Origin: Hymenobacter sp. YC55
GTDB lineage: Bacteria > Bacteroidota > Bacteroidia > Cytophagales > Hymenobacteraceae
Reading direction: 5' to 3'
Assembly: GCF_029433095.1 (NCBI RefSeq)
Contig: NZ_JARNTX010000002.1
Coordinates: 1,426,001-1,490,000, forward strand
DNA length: 64,000 nt
The translations under genes and the position numbers were made by a program. The notes under the pieces were generated by a model that was not told where the DNA came from, did not search any database, and saw only the letters and a list, made by a program, of their open reading frames with translations. Below, piece after piece: positions 26,419 to 35,114 of this stretch (position 1 is the first letter of the stretch; every line of letters begins with the position of its first letter).

Positions 26419-26817
26419 AGGCAATACAAGTATCGAAAGGCAGCGGAAGATACGGGAGCAACCACATCAAAAGCCAAGCAGTGCATCATTCGTGCCGAGT
26501 AGCTCCCGACTAGGCCCAAGCTTCATCTAGTTAAGCAGCAACGAACAGGCAGCGTTAATAAAATTCAAAAACCAACAAGCAAGCTCTCGCCTGACGCATG
26601 CTCCTTAAAATGGTTTAGCTGCAGTGAAGACTCCAGCTGATCGAGTGTTCCTCATCAGTAGTGGCATCTGCTAGCCAACCACAAATATGACAGCCTAGAT
26701 AGGGCAAGCCAACCGGCCACACTTTAATCGACTAGTTGGTCCGACACTTAACTTTCCCCAATTTGCAGCCCATCAATACGGCTATTCAGGTAAGGTTCTG
26801 GTGTTTTCTTCTAGTTT
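26419..26817. other. Intergenic region between divergent hexosaminidase and GT-C-like genes
   Basis: Nothing gene-like is seen in 399 bases: no open frame with protein character, no tRNA-like fold, no strong hairpin. The one promoter-like string is TAACTTTC (26749-26756), one base off TAnnTTTG, about 60 bases before the ATG at 26818, without a well-placed TTG. Confidence 0.5.
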
Positions 26818-28629
26818 ATGAGTTCTCCTTCCCAGATAGTTAGCTGGTTTTGCACAGTGTTGTTGGTGACTATGACTTGGTGGTATTACCCGCCACCTCA
26901 GGCTTGGCCTACGTCGCCGGTGCTGAACTGGGATGCTGCGGGCTACTATCTCTACTTGCCAGCCATATTCGTGCACCACGATTTGCGCGAGCTGAATTTC
27001 CGTGACCAGCTTCTCAAAGAATACGCGCCTACCCCAAGTTTCTATCAGGCGTTTCGGCATGAAGGCAGTGGAAACTTCGTGATGAAGTACCCGGCAGGGT
27101 TAGCCTTACAAGAACTACCTTCTTTCTTGGTAGCTCATGCCTTGGCTAAGCCATTGGGCTTTCCAGCCGACGGGTTTTCGCCGCCTTATCAGTTGGCCGT
27201 TAAGCTGGCGAGCTTGCTGGTTTCGGTACTGAGTTTCTGGCTGGTACGTCGGGCACTGCTTCCCCGGTTTGGCGAGTGGCCCACGGCAATCACCTTGCTT
27301 ATTCTGCTGCTCGGTACCAATTACATTGTGTACAGTGGTGCTGGCCACGCAGGCATGACGCACAGCTGGCTGTTTGGCTGGTATGCGGTGTTGTTGCTGC
27401 TTACGCCTTCGTTCTACGCTCGCCCGAGCTTCGTGAAAGCAGTAAGCATTGGTGCCGTGATTGGCCTGATGACGCTGACTCGCCCTACCGAAATTCTGGC
27501 TGTATTGCTTCCTATGCTTTGGGGCTTGAACCCAACCGGTGTGGCTTTGCGCAAGCGGCTAGCCTTCTGGCAGCGGCAATGGCGCCTGCTACTTGGGGCC
27601 GTGCTAGCAGGCGGGGTACTGGTATCAATTCAGCCTCTGTATTGGCACTACGCCAGCGGCGACTGGATAGTGTACAGCTACCAGGAGCAAGGTTTCAACT
27701 GGGTGAAACCGCATTTATGGGACGGTATTTTCAGTTTCCGTAGTGGCTGGCTGATGTACTCGCCGCTAATGCTAACGGCGCTGGTTGGGTTTCAACCGTT
27801 GCGCCGTCAGCAACCAGAGGCCTTCTGGTCCATACTCGTGTTCACTGTGCTGTTTATATACGTCACGTTTGCCTGGAACGAATGGACGTACGGCGGCGGC
27901 CTAGGGCAGCGAGCTATGATTGAAAGTTACGCGGTGCTGGCTTGGCCCATGGCTGCGGCTCTGCGCTGGCTGTTGGCGCGTCCGCGTTGGGCCGCCGCCT
28001 ACGGAGTTGTGGCAATAGTAGGCTGTGCGTACGGGTACTGGCTTACGCAGATGTCGATACCGGGTGGCCAAGGCGGGTTGTTGGCGGCCGGCGAAATGAC
28101 TCGGGCGTATCTGTGGCGTATTTTGTTTCGCTACCAAGTGCCGTCCGAAACCGTGCTGCTACTCGACAGCAATGCCGAGTTTACGGGTACGGCTCGCAAC
28201 ACGCGCGTGCTGTGGCAGCAGGATTTCGAGCAGCCTGCTCCCGGTATCTGTGGTACACCGGCTTTGCTAGGCAACTGCTCGTTGGCGCTGGATTCAACGC
28301 ACCGCCAGAGCACTGAATGGGTGATTCCGGCTCGTCCGGGCCAGTTTGAGTGGCTGCGGGCTTACGCCGACGCCCGCGCCGACCAGAAAGAATGGGACCT
28401 GAACCGCATGACCCAATACGTAGTACGGTTTCGGCGCGGCAACGACATTGTGAAGGCGCGTACTATTCGTTTCCAACGCGTCTTGGAGCCCGCTTGGCCA
28501 CGGACCTTGTACTTCGATGTGCGTCCGCCCAAAGAGGAGTTCGACAGCATATCAATCACCTTTCTTTACTACGGTACCACCGCCAACCTGCTCCTGGACA
28601 ACGCCCGATTAGAGGCATTCGACGACTGA
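26818..28629 (+). CDS. Multi-pass membrane protein, GT-C glycosyltransferase-like
   Basis: A 603-residue inner-membrane protein with an N-terminal helix, a first extracytoplasmic loop containing NWDAAGYYLYLPAIF (Asp39), about ten further helices through residue 430, and a soluble C-terminal domain of about 170 residues with strand-rich character. An acidic residue in the first large loop is the catalytic site of GT-C enzymes that use polyprenyl-linked sugars (ArnT/PMT-like), and the overall layout agrees. The substrate cannot be told. The C-terminal domain (FEWLRAYADARADQKEW, then FDSISITFLYYGTTANLLLDN) looks like a carbohydrate-binding or jelly-roll domain. It is a single gene, convergent with a small unknown gene 23 bases away. 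A polysaccharide polymerase is the alternative. Confidence 0.6.
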   Translation: MSSPSQIVSWFCTVLLVTMTWWYYPPPQAWPTSPVLNWDAAGYYLYLPAIFVHHDLRELNFRDQLLKEYAPTPSFYQAFRHEGSGNFVMKYPAGLALQELPSFLVAHALAKPLGFPADGFSPPYQLAVKLASLLVSVLSFWLVRRALLPRFGEWPTAITLLILLLGTNYIVYSGAGHAGMTHSWLFGWYAVLLLLTPSFYARPSFVKAVSIGAVIGLMTLTRPTEILAVLLPMLWGLNPTGVALRKRLAFWQRQWRLLLGAVLAGGVLVSIQPLYWHYASGDWIVYSYQEQGFNWVKPHLWDGIFSFRSGWLMYSPLMLTALVGFQPLRRQQPEAFWSILVFTVLFIYVTFAWNEWTYGGGLGQRAMIESYAVLAWPMAAALRWLLARPRWAAAYGVVAIVGCAYGYWLTQMSIPGGQGGLLAAGEMTRAYLWRILFRYQVPSETVLLLDSNAEFTGTARNTRVLWQQDFEQPAPGICGTPALLGNCSLALDSTHRQSTEWVIPARPGQFEWLRAYADARADQKEWDLNRMTQYVVRFRRGNDIVKARTIRFQRVLEPAWPRTLYFDVRPPKEEFDSISITFLYYGTTANLLLDNARLEAFDD

Positions 28630-28652
28630 GCTTTGTGAGAGGCATCTTGCTG

Positions 28653-29003
28653 TTAATGTATCTTCTCTAGCAAAATGAAATTAGTCGAATCAGGCTCTAA
28701 CCACTGACTAGCTAAGTAGGCGTACTCGCCTCGATAGTACTCTAGATAGATGTTGGTAGAAGGATCTGCTATGTGTTGTTTAACTTCTAGCTTCCAAAAG
28801 GAATAGCACTTGTCATGGCTAATCCATTCTAATCTTCTACCAATAGCAGCAACTACAAAAGCAGTAGGATGCAATTCAATAATGCCTTTTATGTCAGCTT
28901 GTGTAAGATACGGGCCTCTTGTTGCGGGAATTTGCCCTTGATCTGACCAAATAGTCTTCAAGGGAAGACAAGTAACTACTTTGCTTGAATAGTGCACTGG
29001 CAA
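28653..29003 (-). CDS. Small unknown protein at the end of the MoxR cluster
   Basis: A frame of up to 116 residues, not recognised, visibly richer in A and T than the genes on both sides. An in-frame TAA directly precedes the TTG at 29003, so the start is that TTG or GTG at 28997. The protein has a mixed composition with SDQGQIPATRGPYLTQADIKGI, several Trp/Tyr (SFWKLEVKQHI, IYLEYYRGEYAYLASQW) and two cysteines; no signal peptide or helix. It starts 24 bases after the DUF58 gene on the same strand, so it may be the last gene of that operon. Codon and base composition suggest either late acquisition or relaxed selection. Confidence 0.5.
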   Translation of the reverse strand: MPVHYSSKVVTCLPLKTIWSDQGQIPATRGPYLTQADIKGIIELHPTAFVVAAIGRRLEWISHDKCYSFWKLEVKQHIADPSTNIYLEYYRGEYAYLASQWLEPDSTNFILLEKIH

Positions 29004-29027
29004 TTAAAAGCCTCCTTCTTACTAGTT

Positions 29028-30383
29028 CTAAATCAAGCCCCGGGCCTTAAATTCTAGGTACTTGTTGATTGTATCTACCGTTAGGTTTTGTGGGGCCGTA
29101 AGCAGGGAATGAATACCGTAGCGGTTCAGTTCCCGCACAATTTGACGTTTCTCTTGAGCGAATTTTTCAGCAATAGTCTGATTATAGACATCCTGGGTGG
29201 TTTCGGCCGGTGCATCCAGAAACTCCCGCAATTCGGTGTTCTCGAAGAATACCACCAGCAGCAAGTGGTCTTTGGCGAAGCGGCGCAAGTAGGGCAACTG
29301 ACGCTGCATTCCGCTCAGTGTTTCGAAGTTGGTGAACAGAATAAGCAGGCTGCGTTGCCGGATGTTGGTTTTGACGGTAATATACAGCCGCTCGTAGTCG
29401 GTTTCGAGGTATTTGGTGCGCTGGCGGTACAAGACCTCAAGTAGCTTACCCATGTGCCCGCCCCGGCGGTCGGCGGCTAGCATGGTGCCGGGTTGGTGCG
29501 AAAATGTCAGCAAACCTGCCTTATCGTGTTTGAGAATGGCAATGTTGCTTACCACAAGTGTGGCATTAATGGCGTAGTCGAGCAAGCTCAAACCGTTAAA
29601 CGGCATGCGCATCACCCGGCCTTTGTCGATGAGGCAGTACACCTGCTGGGCACGTTCGTCCTGGTAATGGTTCACTACCAACGCTTCGGCCGCCTGGCCA
29701 GTAGTGGCGCGGCGGGCCGTGGCTTTCCAGTTGATGCTGCGCGGGTCGTCGCCGGCCACGTAGGGACGAATCTGCTCGAATTCTAGACTATGACCTACTC
29801 GGCGGATACGCTTCACACCCACTTCGGTCAGGCGGTTGCTGATGGCCAGCAGCTCGTACTGTCGCATCTGCAAAAACGAGGGGTATACTGGCACCGTCCG
29901 GCTATCATCGAACCGAAACCGCCGCCGCACCAAGCCTAGGGGCGAGGCTACGTAGACGTTTACGGCTCCAAATTCGTACTCGCCGCGCTTCACGGGGCGG
30001 AGCTGGTAGCGAATAACAGTGGTTTCGCCCGCCTTTATTGCTGTCCGAAACAGCACGTCGCGCCGCTGAAACTGATGTGGAATCTCGTCTATTGTTTCGG
30101 TATGAATTGGAAACCGGTAATAGTTTTCTAGGTAGATAGTAATGTCGTTTTCTGAGCCGTTGGCCAGTTTTTCGCCCATCACCCGGCGCCCAAAAACGTG
30201 TCCGGCCTCGCCACGGGCTGGTGCATACAGCAGGCCTGCATCCAAGGCGGTTAGAGCCACAAGTAACCCAAGCCCCAACTGCACCGGGGCCAACCAGCCT
30301 GGTAGAAAAAACGCCACTACCAACCCCACAACCAGGGTCGTCAGTGCGAAAAAGAAGCGGCGGGTAAGGAAGAAAGATTTCAT
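29028..30383 (-). CDS. DUF58 domain membrane protein (MoxR partner)
   Basis: A 451-residue protein: two N-terminal helices (about 8-25 and 30-50), a beta-rich middle with YRFPIHTETIDEIPHQF and RGEYEFGAVNVY, and the DUF58 core FEQIRPYVAGDDPRSINWKATAR (about 200-222), followed by a von Willebrand-A-like region (QVYCLIDKGRVMRMP ... SLLILFTNFETLSG). DUF58 proteins are nearly always encoded beside MoxR ATPases and are thought to be their substrate adaptors. That is the arrangement here, with moxR ending 50 bases upstream. The helices anchor it in the inner membrane with the large domain in the cytoplasm. The C-terminus ends YLEFKARGLI. Confidence 0.92.
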   Translation of the reverse strand: MKSFFLTRRFFFALTTLVVGLVVAFFLPGWLAPVQLGLGLLVALTALDAGLLYAPARGEAGHVFGRRVMGEKLANGSENDITIYLENYYRFPIHTETIDEIPHQFQRRDVLFRTAIKAGETTVIRYQLRPVKRGEYEFGAVNVYVASPLGLVRRRFRFDDSRTVPVYPSFLQMRQYELLAISNRLTEVGVKRIRRVGHSLEFEQIRPYVAGDDPRSINWKATARRATTGQAAEALVVNHYQDERAQQVYCLIDKGRVMRMPFNGLSLLDYAINATLVVSNIAILKHDKAGLLTFSHQPGTMLAADRRGGHMGKLLEVLYRQRTKYLETDYERLYITVKTNIRQRSLLILFTNFETLSGMQRQLPYLRRFAKDHLLLVVFFENTELREFLDAPAETTQDVYNQTIAEKFAQEKRQIVRELNRYGIHSLLTAPQNLTVDTINKYLEFKARGLI

Positions 30384-30433
30384 CGGTTCAGTAAAGCCCT
30401 ACTGTTCATGCGACGTCAACGCAATGACAGTGC

Positions 30434-31594
30434 CTAGCGTGGTACCTCGATTTGCTGCAGAATCTGCTTCACAATATCGTCGGCGGTGCTGCCCTCCATT
30501 TCGCGCTCGGGCGTGAGCTGAATGCGGTGGCGCAGCACAGGCGAGGCCAAATACTGCACGTCTTCGGGCGTGACGAAGTCGCGGCCGCGAAGGGCAGCAA
30601 GGGCTTTGGCACCATTGAGCAGGGCCAACGAGGCCCGGGGCGAAGCGCCTAGGTAAAGCCCTTTGTGGACGCGCGTCTGCCCAACGAGACGGGCAATGTA
30701 TTCCAACAGCTTAGGCTCTACGTGTTGCCGACGCACTTGCTCGCGTAAGCCTCGCAAATCATCGGCCGTCAGAACGGCGCGCACTGCATCCAGCGGCGTG
30801 CCCCCAAAACCCGCGTGGTGCCCTTGCAAGATGCTTACTTCTTCTTCCACGCTTGGATACCCCACGTTCAGCTTGAACAGGAACCGGTCGAGCTGGGCCT
30901 CGGGTAAGCGGTAAGTGCCTTCCTGCTCGATGGGGTTCTGCGTGGCCAGCACCACAAATGGATCGGGTACGGTGTAGCGGGTGCCATCCTGCGTTACTTG
31001 ACGTTCCTCCATCACCTCAAACAGCGCCGACTGCGTTTTGGCGGGGGCGCGGTTTATTTCGTCGATGAGCACAATGCTGGCGAAGATAGGACCAGGGCGA
31101 AACTCGAAATCCGCTTTGTTAGGCCGGAAAACGGACGTGCCCAACACGTCGGAAGGCATCAGATCCGGCGTGAATTGCAGGCGGCTAAAGGGCACATCTA
31201 GCGTGCGAGCCAGCAGCTTGGCCGTAAGGGTTTTGGCCACGCCAGGTACTCCTTCAAGCAGCACGTGCCCATCGGCTAAGATGGCGGTGAGCAGTAGCTC
31301 GGCTAAGGCTTGCTGCCCCACAATCACCTTGCTCAACTCCTGCCGGATAGCGTCAGCATGGCGGCTTAGGTGGCTTAGATTGGTGCGCGAAGCAAAAGCT
31401 GTTGAATCAGACGTCTCGGTTGATGGCACGTTTTCTTGGCCTTCCACTCCGGCGCTGGATAGGCTTTCTAAGCTGGTCTCCGCCATTGATTCTGAAGAAG
31501 TGGTTGTAGTAGTTGGCTGAATTTCTCCACTTGAATCAGCGTGCAGAGGCGTTGCATCCGAAGATTCGCCTGGGGTATTGAATGTGTTTTCCAT
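30434..31594 (-). CDS. MoxR-family AAA+ ATPase
   Basis: A 386-residue AAA+ ATPase of the MoxR family, probably a chaperone that remodels membrane or metal-binding complexes. Walker A is GVPGVAKT (115-122); Walker B is IVLIDE (Asp178/Glu179), followed by INRAPAKTQSALFEVMEE; sensor I is VLATQNP; the C-terminal helical lid contains GASPRASLALLNGAKALA. Residues 1-70 form an unusual Ser/Thr/Glu/Pro-rich low-complexity extension absent from typical MoxR (usually about 320 residues). The ATG at 31594 is chosen; an in-frame TTG lies 9 bases upstream. It lies between the DUF4350 and DUF58 genes on one strand; a 166-base AT-rich gap upstream suggests its own promoter. Confidence 0.95.
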   Translation of the reverse strand: MENTFNTPGESSDATPLHADSSGEIQPTTTTTSSESMAETSLESLSSAGVEGQENVPSTETSDSTAFASRTNLSHLSRHADAIRQELSKVIVGQQALAELLLTAILADGHVLLEGVPGVAKTLTAKLLARTLDVPFSRLQFTPDLMPSDVLGTSVFRPNKADFEFRPGPIFASIVLIDEINRAPAKTQSALFEVMEERQVTQDGTRYTVPDPFVVLATQNPIEQEGTYRLPEAQLDRFLFKLNVGYPSVEEEVSILQGHHAGFGGTPLDAVRAVLTADDLRGLREQVRRQHVEPKLLEYIARLVGQTRVHKGLYLGASPRASLALLNGAKALAALRGRDFVTPEDVQYLASPVLRHRIQLTPEREMEGSTADDIVKQILQQIEVPR

Positions 31595-31660
31595 TAGAAG
31601 CAAGAAGAAATTTCGGAGTAAGGGATGAAATAAGAGAGTTGAAATAATATCATATAGTTT

Positions 31661-31672
31661 GCTTAATTAAGC
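31661..31672. promoter_or_regulatory. Palindrome GCTTAATTAAGC upstream of moxR
   Basis: A perfect 12-base palindrome, 67 bases upstream of the moxR start in an AT-rich gap of 166 bases. It is a possible operator. No TAnnTTTG box was found in the gap. Confidence 0.25.
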
Positions 31673-31760
31673 TGCTATTTATGCCTATTGGTAGGTGTTA
31701 GGCGTTTACTTGGAATAGTTATAAAGCAAAAAAGTTAAATTTAGGTAGATAGTGCAATAA

Positions 31761-33221
31761 TTATGATGCCGCTTTTCGGAAGTCATTTAGGGCTCTATTT
31801 AATGCTAGCAAATCTGCGTCGGAAACTTGAGGTGCAGTAAGCAAAAAGTTGATGCGTCTAACTAAGGCGTCGACATCAGCGCGAGGAATGCCAGTTTTCT
31901 GCGCTAGCCGCTCCCGGGCGGCATCGTCGTTCAGGTCCAGACTTGGTTCGTGAAGGCGAGTGCGCAGATGCTCTAAAAACAGTTGGATTTTCTTTTCCGC
32001 AATAGCGCCATGGCTATTGCCTTGCCGATACAGGCTCGCCACCGTGCGCGTAAATAGCAGCGTCGTATTGGGCAGCGGCTTAAGAATAGGAATGACGCGC
32101 TGCCGACGACGAGCCTCAAACAGAACAAACAACAGTGCCCCTAGTAAGCTCAAGTACAAGGCCCGGCGCAATGCGTCATGCGCTAGCAGCACCCGCAGCA
32201 ACGATTGTTCGCCTTGGCGCCCTTGCTTCTGGTATTCGTCCCACCACACTGTGCGGCCAGTCGGCAAATAGGAAAGGGAAGCGAAAGCGAAGTTGCCGGT
32301 CTTGGGCTGCAGGGCGAAGTAATTGGTGAAAGCCAGCGGAACGGTGCATAAGTAGAGGTGGCCGCGGCCGTGCGGTACGCGTACCAGCACGGCTCGGCCA
32401 GCCGTGTCAGCCGCTAATTGGGTGGCTGCCATGCCGCTGTCGGGCAGCAGACGATAAGAAGCTCCCAACGCAGGCAGTCGAAACTCATTGCCTGCCGCAC
32501 GGGCTAGCCGAGGGTTGCTAAGCAGCAGGCGCACCGAATCGACTAAGGTGGTACTGGCCGTAGCTTTTCCTTTCCGTGGACGTAACCGCGGCACAAACGC
32601 AGCGGTACGGAACCCAATAGTATCCGTGAAATGACGGTCGAATTGCTCGGCGGCAATAAATACATCGTTGCCGCGGGCTACGTGGCGCAGCAAGGCTCGG
32701 CAGTCGGAAGCACTCAACTCGAAGGCATCATCCACAAAAACGTAAGTGGCTTTCGGATATCCTGCTTCTGCTAGTCCTGCCTCGTAGTCTTCATCATCGG
32801 AAGTGGTGCCGGCTGTATCTACAGCAGCTACTTTCGGTTCAGCAGAAGTAGAGGCAGTTTCATTGCTAGCGGTAGTCGTGTCGCTAAAAGCCGATTCTTC
32901 TGATTCATCATCGGAGTATTCCTCAGTGGTTGAATCGGAGGCTACAGTCACAGCAGCCGTATCGACAACAAGGTCGGTATCGGGCTCATCCTCACCTTCA
33001 ATTTGGTTGTAGATGGGCACTCGAATAGTCCGAACTTCGCGCTTTTCTACGCCCATAATGTCGGGCAGCAGGTCGTAGAGCACGTAGGTGCCGTAAGGAA
33101 TCTTGTCTTTGTTTTGAAAGGTTGGGGTCCAGTCGAGAGGTTTGGGGCGGTAGTACTCCACGGCCACGTAAGCCCCAAACAGCAGCACCAATCCCAACAC
33201 ATACCAGCGGAACGTTGTCAT
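31761..33221 (-). CDS. DUF4350 domain membrane protein
   Basis: A 486-residue protein: N-terminal helix (about 6-22), then YRPKPLDWTPTFQNKDKIPYGTYVLYDLLP, the hallmark of Bacteroidota DUF4350 proteins. An acidic Ser/Thr/Asp/Glu-rich insertion follows at residues 75-148, then a Rossmann-like extracytoplasmic region (YVFVDDAFELS ... HGRGHLYLCTVPLAF). A second helix near 355-372 is followed by a basic RRRQR patch and a cytoplasmic C-terminal domain of about 110 residues. The fold of the middle region is probably GATase-like (Inference). It lies between the DUF4129 gene (11 bases upstream) and moxR. The acidic insertion is unusual and matches the biased N-terminus of the MoxR protein next door. 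Confidence 0.85.
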   Translation of the reverse strand: MTTFRWYVLGLVLLFGAYVAVEYYRPKPLDWTPTFQNKDKIPYGTYVLYDLLPDIMGVEKREVRTIRVPIYNQIEGEDEPDTDLVVDTAAVTVASDSTTEEYSDDESEESAFSDTTTASNETASTSAEPKVAAVDTAGTTSDDEDYEAGLAEAGYPKATYVFVDDAFELSASDCRALLRHVARGNDVFIAAEQFDRHFTDTIGFRTAAFVPRLRPRKGKATASTTLVDSVRLLLSNPRLARAAGNEFRLPALGASYRLLPDSGMAATQLAADTAGRAVLVRVPHGRGHLYLCTVPLAFTNYFALQPKTGNFAFASLSYLPTGRTVWWDEYQKQGRQGEQSLLRVLLAHDALRRALYLSLLGALLFVLFEARRRQRVIPILKPLPNTTLLFTRTVASLYRQGNSHGAIAEKKIQLFLEHLRTRLHEPSLDLNDDAARERLAQKTGIPRADVDALVRRINFLLTAPQVSDADLLALNRALNDFRKAAS

Positions 33222-33232
33222 AGAAGTGAAGA

Positions 33233-33997
33233 TCAGGCAGCGCGGCGGGGACTAGCCAGAAGTTGCTGGAAGGCTTCGCGCGTAGCGCGAGCTTGCGCGT
33301 AGTGCGTGGGCGTCAGGTCGTCGTGTTCCCCGTACCATACGTAGTCGAACTGCCGGGTTAGCTCCCGAAAAGCGGTGGCTAGCGGGCCAGCAGGCAGTTC
33401 GTAGAGATAGTCGTGGTTGGTTTTGTCGGGTTGCCACCGGATAAGTCCTTGGTCGGCGAGCTGCTTGAGTACTTCCAGATAACCAAGGCGCACCGCCAGA
33501 CGATAGTTGCCAGTAGCTTCCGCCTCCTGAAGTAGCGTTTGAAAATCAAGCGCATGAATATCCTCTGACTCGGTGTCGTAAGACAGCGGGGCACGCTGGG
33601 GCGCGCGGCCGAAGGCACGGGTTATATCCACTTGCATCAGCTTCAACACCACGAATACGAAGGCCAGGATAAGCGCAGCGTAAATACCGTATTCCCAAAG
33701 CACCTTGCCAGGGCGGGTTTCTAGCAATTCGGCTACCCAGCGCCAAAACCGCATCCACAGCATATCCCAGGCACTCAATTCACTTTTCACGGTCACGTAC
33801 TGAAAGTCGCGCTGCTCCCGGAAAGAACGCAGCCGCTCGGCTTGTGGGGCTCGGAGTATTACGTTGCTGGTTTGGTCGGGGGGTAAAGGGCGCGGCGGAG
33901 CCGCAGCATTGCGCGCTGGTTGAGCCAGGAGTGGTTGGGCGCTCAATAGCAGCACCAAAGCCAGAACCCGAACCAAGCAACAAAAAAGAGTACGCAC
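33233..33997 (-). CDS. DUF4129 domain membrane protein
   Basis: A protein of about 254 residues: signal peptide (MRTLFCCLVRVLALVLLLSAQ), a polar Pro/Ala-rich segment, a helix near residues 115-135 (YGIYAALILAFVFVVLKLM), and a cytoplasmic C-terminal DUF4129 domain ending RQFDYVWYGEHDDLTPTHYAQ. That W/Y-rich F-D-x-V-W-Y-G motif defines the family. No ATG start exists; GTG at 33997 gives the clean signal peptide and is chosen, while GTG at 34030 would add 11 residues. The stop is 11 bases before the DUF4350 start. In other genomes DUF4129 proteins go with MoxR/DUF58/DUF4350, as here. Biochemical role unknown. Confidence 0.82.
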   Translation of the reverse strand: MRTLFCCLVRVLALVLLLSAQPLLAQPARNAAAPPRPLPPDQTSNVILRAPQAERLRSFREQRDFQYVTVKSELSAWDMLWMRFWRWVAELLETRPGKVLWEYGIYAALILAFVFVVLKLMQVDITRAFGRAPQRAPLSYDTESEDIHALDFQTLLQEAEATGNYRLAVRLGYLEVLKQLADQGLIRWQPDKTNHDYLYELPAGPLATAFRELTRQFDYVWYGEHDDLTPTHYAQARATREAFQQLLASPRRAA

Positions 33998-34090
33998 AGA
34001 ATAGAAGGAGTAAAAAGACAGTGGAAGCACCCGGAAAACACAGATGTAATCTACTTGGAACTAGGTGCTCATAGCTTGCAGTGGCACACC

Positions 34091-35014
34091 TTAGTATTCG
34101 CCTTCGTCGTCGGGACGGAAGGTGCTGTTGTACGCTACTGGAGCCCTGCCGCTGCCGAGGCTAGCTACAAGGTTGCGCATACCCAATCCTTCTTTCTTCT
34201 CTACGAGGTTGAAGTACTGAAACAGCAACGCCACGTAGAGCATCGAGTAAAGTAGCATTTGTCCCACAGAGGCCAGCATACTACTAGCCACCATCAGCAC
34301 ATCTGAAGAGACAAAGCTCCAGTGTAGCACCTTGGCGACAATGCTAAGCATGTAGGGAACCTGAAAAATCGCGGCTACCAAGCCTAAAATGATGGACATG
34401 ATAAAGAGCAGCCCGAAGGTGGACCACCAGTATCCTTTTACTAAGTAGATGCTACGGCTTATTGCTTGGCTTACGGTAATGTTTTCTAGTACCTGAATTG
34501 CCCAAACAAAGCTTAAGCCGATAGCCAGGTATATACCCGGAATAACTAGAAGTAGGCACCCTAAGGCAATTAGAATACCCATAGCCAGAGTAGACAGAAA
34601 CATGCGTAGCGCAAAGCGGCTGATTTGCTCACCCACTAAGCGAGGTGTTACTTCTTGTTCGGGAGGCAGTGCCATGCGCACCAGCACATATCCATACACC
34701 GTAGCCCCAAGCAGTATTGAACTGATAACAGAGCTTAAAATTCCTAACCAGTAGTAAGGGCTAGAAAATTGATTGCTGAAATCCTGCATACGCTTGGCCG
34801 AGCCAACAGCATCTGTTGGCGTAGCGCCAAGCAGTTGGTTTTGGGATACTCCCATGGCTAGTCCCATCAGCAATGCTGCTGGTATCACGAAGTAAGTCAA
34901 ACACTTGCCTAAAGGCCGCCAATGAGCGCCTATAAACTCGAAGGCCGCCCCAATCTTGGCGCCGAAATCACGCTCTTGGCGAAAGTCTTCTTCCTTGGTA
35001 AATTTTAATTGCAT
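34091..35014 (-). CDS. Multi-pass membrane protein of the MoxR cluster, unrecognised
   Basis: A 307-residue inner-membrane protein. A soluble N-terminus MQLKFTKEEDFRQERDFGAKIGAAFEFI precedes about six helices (near 40-58, 92-112, 140-168, 200-222, 226-246 and 255-275). The C-terminus is polar and acidic (FRPDDEGEY). A charged amphipathic start followed by Gly/Leu-rich helices resembles the membrane halves of glycerophosphodiesterase-like or YciC-like proteins, but I cannot name a family. It sits between the SpoIIM and DUF4129 genes on the same strand with gaps of about 100 bases, so it probably belongs to the cluster. The ATG at 35014 is a good start. Confidence 0.8.
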   Translation of the reverse strand: MQLKFTKEEDFRQERDFGAKIGAAFEFIGAHWRPLGKCLTYFVIPAALLMGLAMGVSQNQLLGATPTDAVGSAKRMQDFSNQFSSPYYWLGILSSVISSILLGATVYGYVLVRMALPPEQEVTPRLVGEQISRFALRMFLSTLAMGILIALGCLLLVIPGIYLAIGLSFVWAIQVLENITVSQAISRSIYLVKGYWWSTFGLLFIMSIILGLVAAIFQVPYMLSIVAKVLHWSFVSSDVLMVASSMLASVGQMLLYSMLYVALLFQYFNLVEKKEGLGMRNLVASLGSGRAPVAYNSTFRPDDEGEY

Positions 35015-35114
35015 AGGTGCACTAAGGTTATGAAATGGTTTTATCTACTATTTCAAATAAGCTCCTTAAGATAGGAGACAAGATGATTTGCCTAACGGGC
35101 TACTAGCCAATAGG

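Noticed and set aside
31594..31760. TAnnTTTG promoter for moxR
   Set aside because: No match with at most one mismatch was found on the minus strand at a usable distance.
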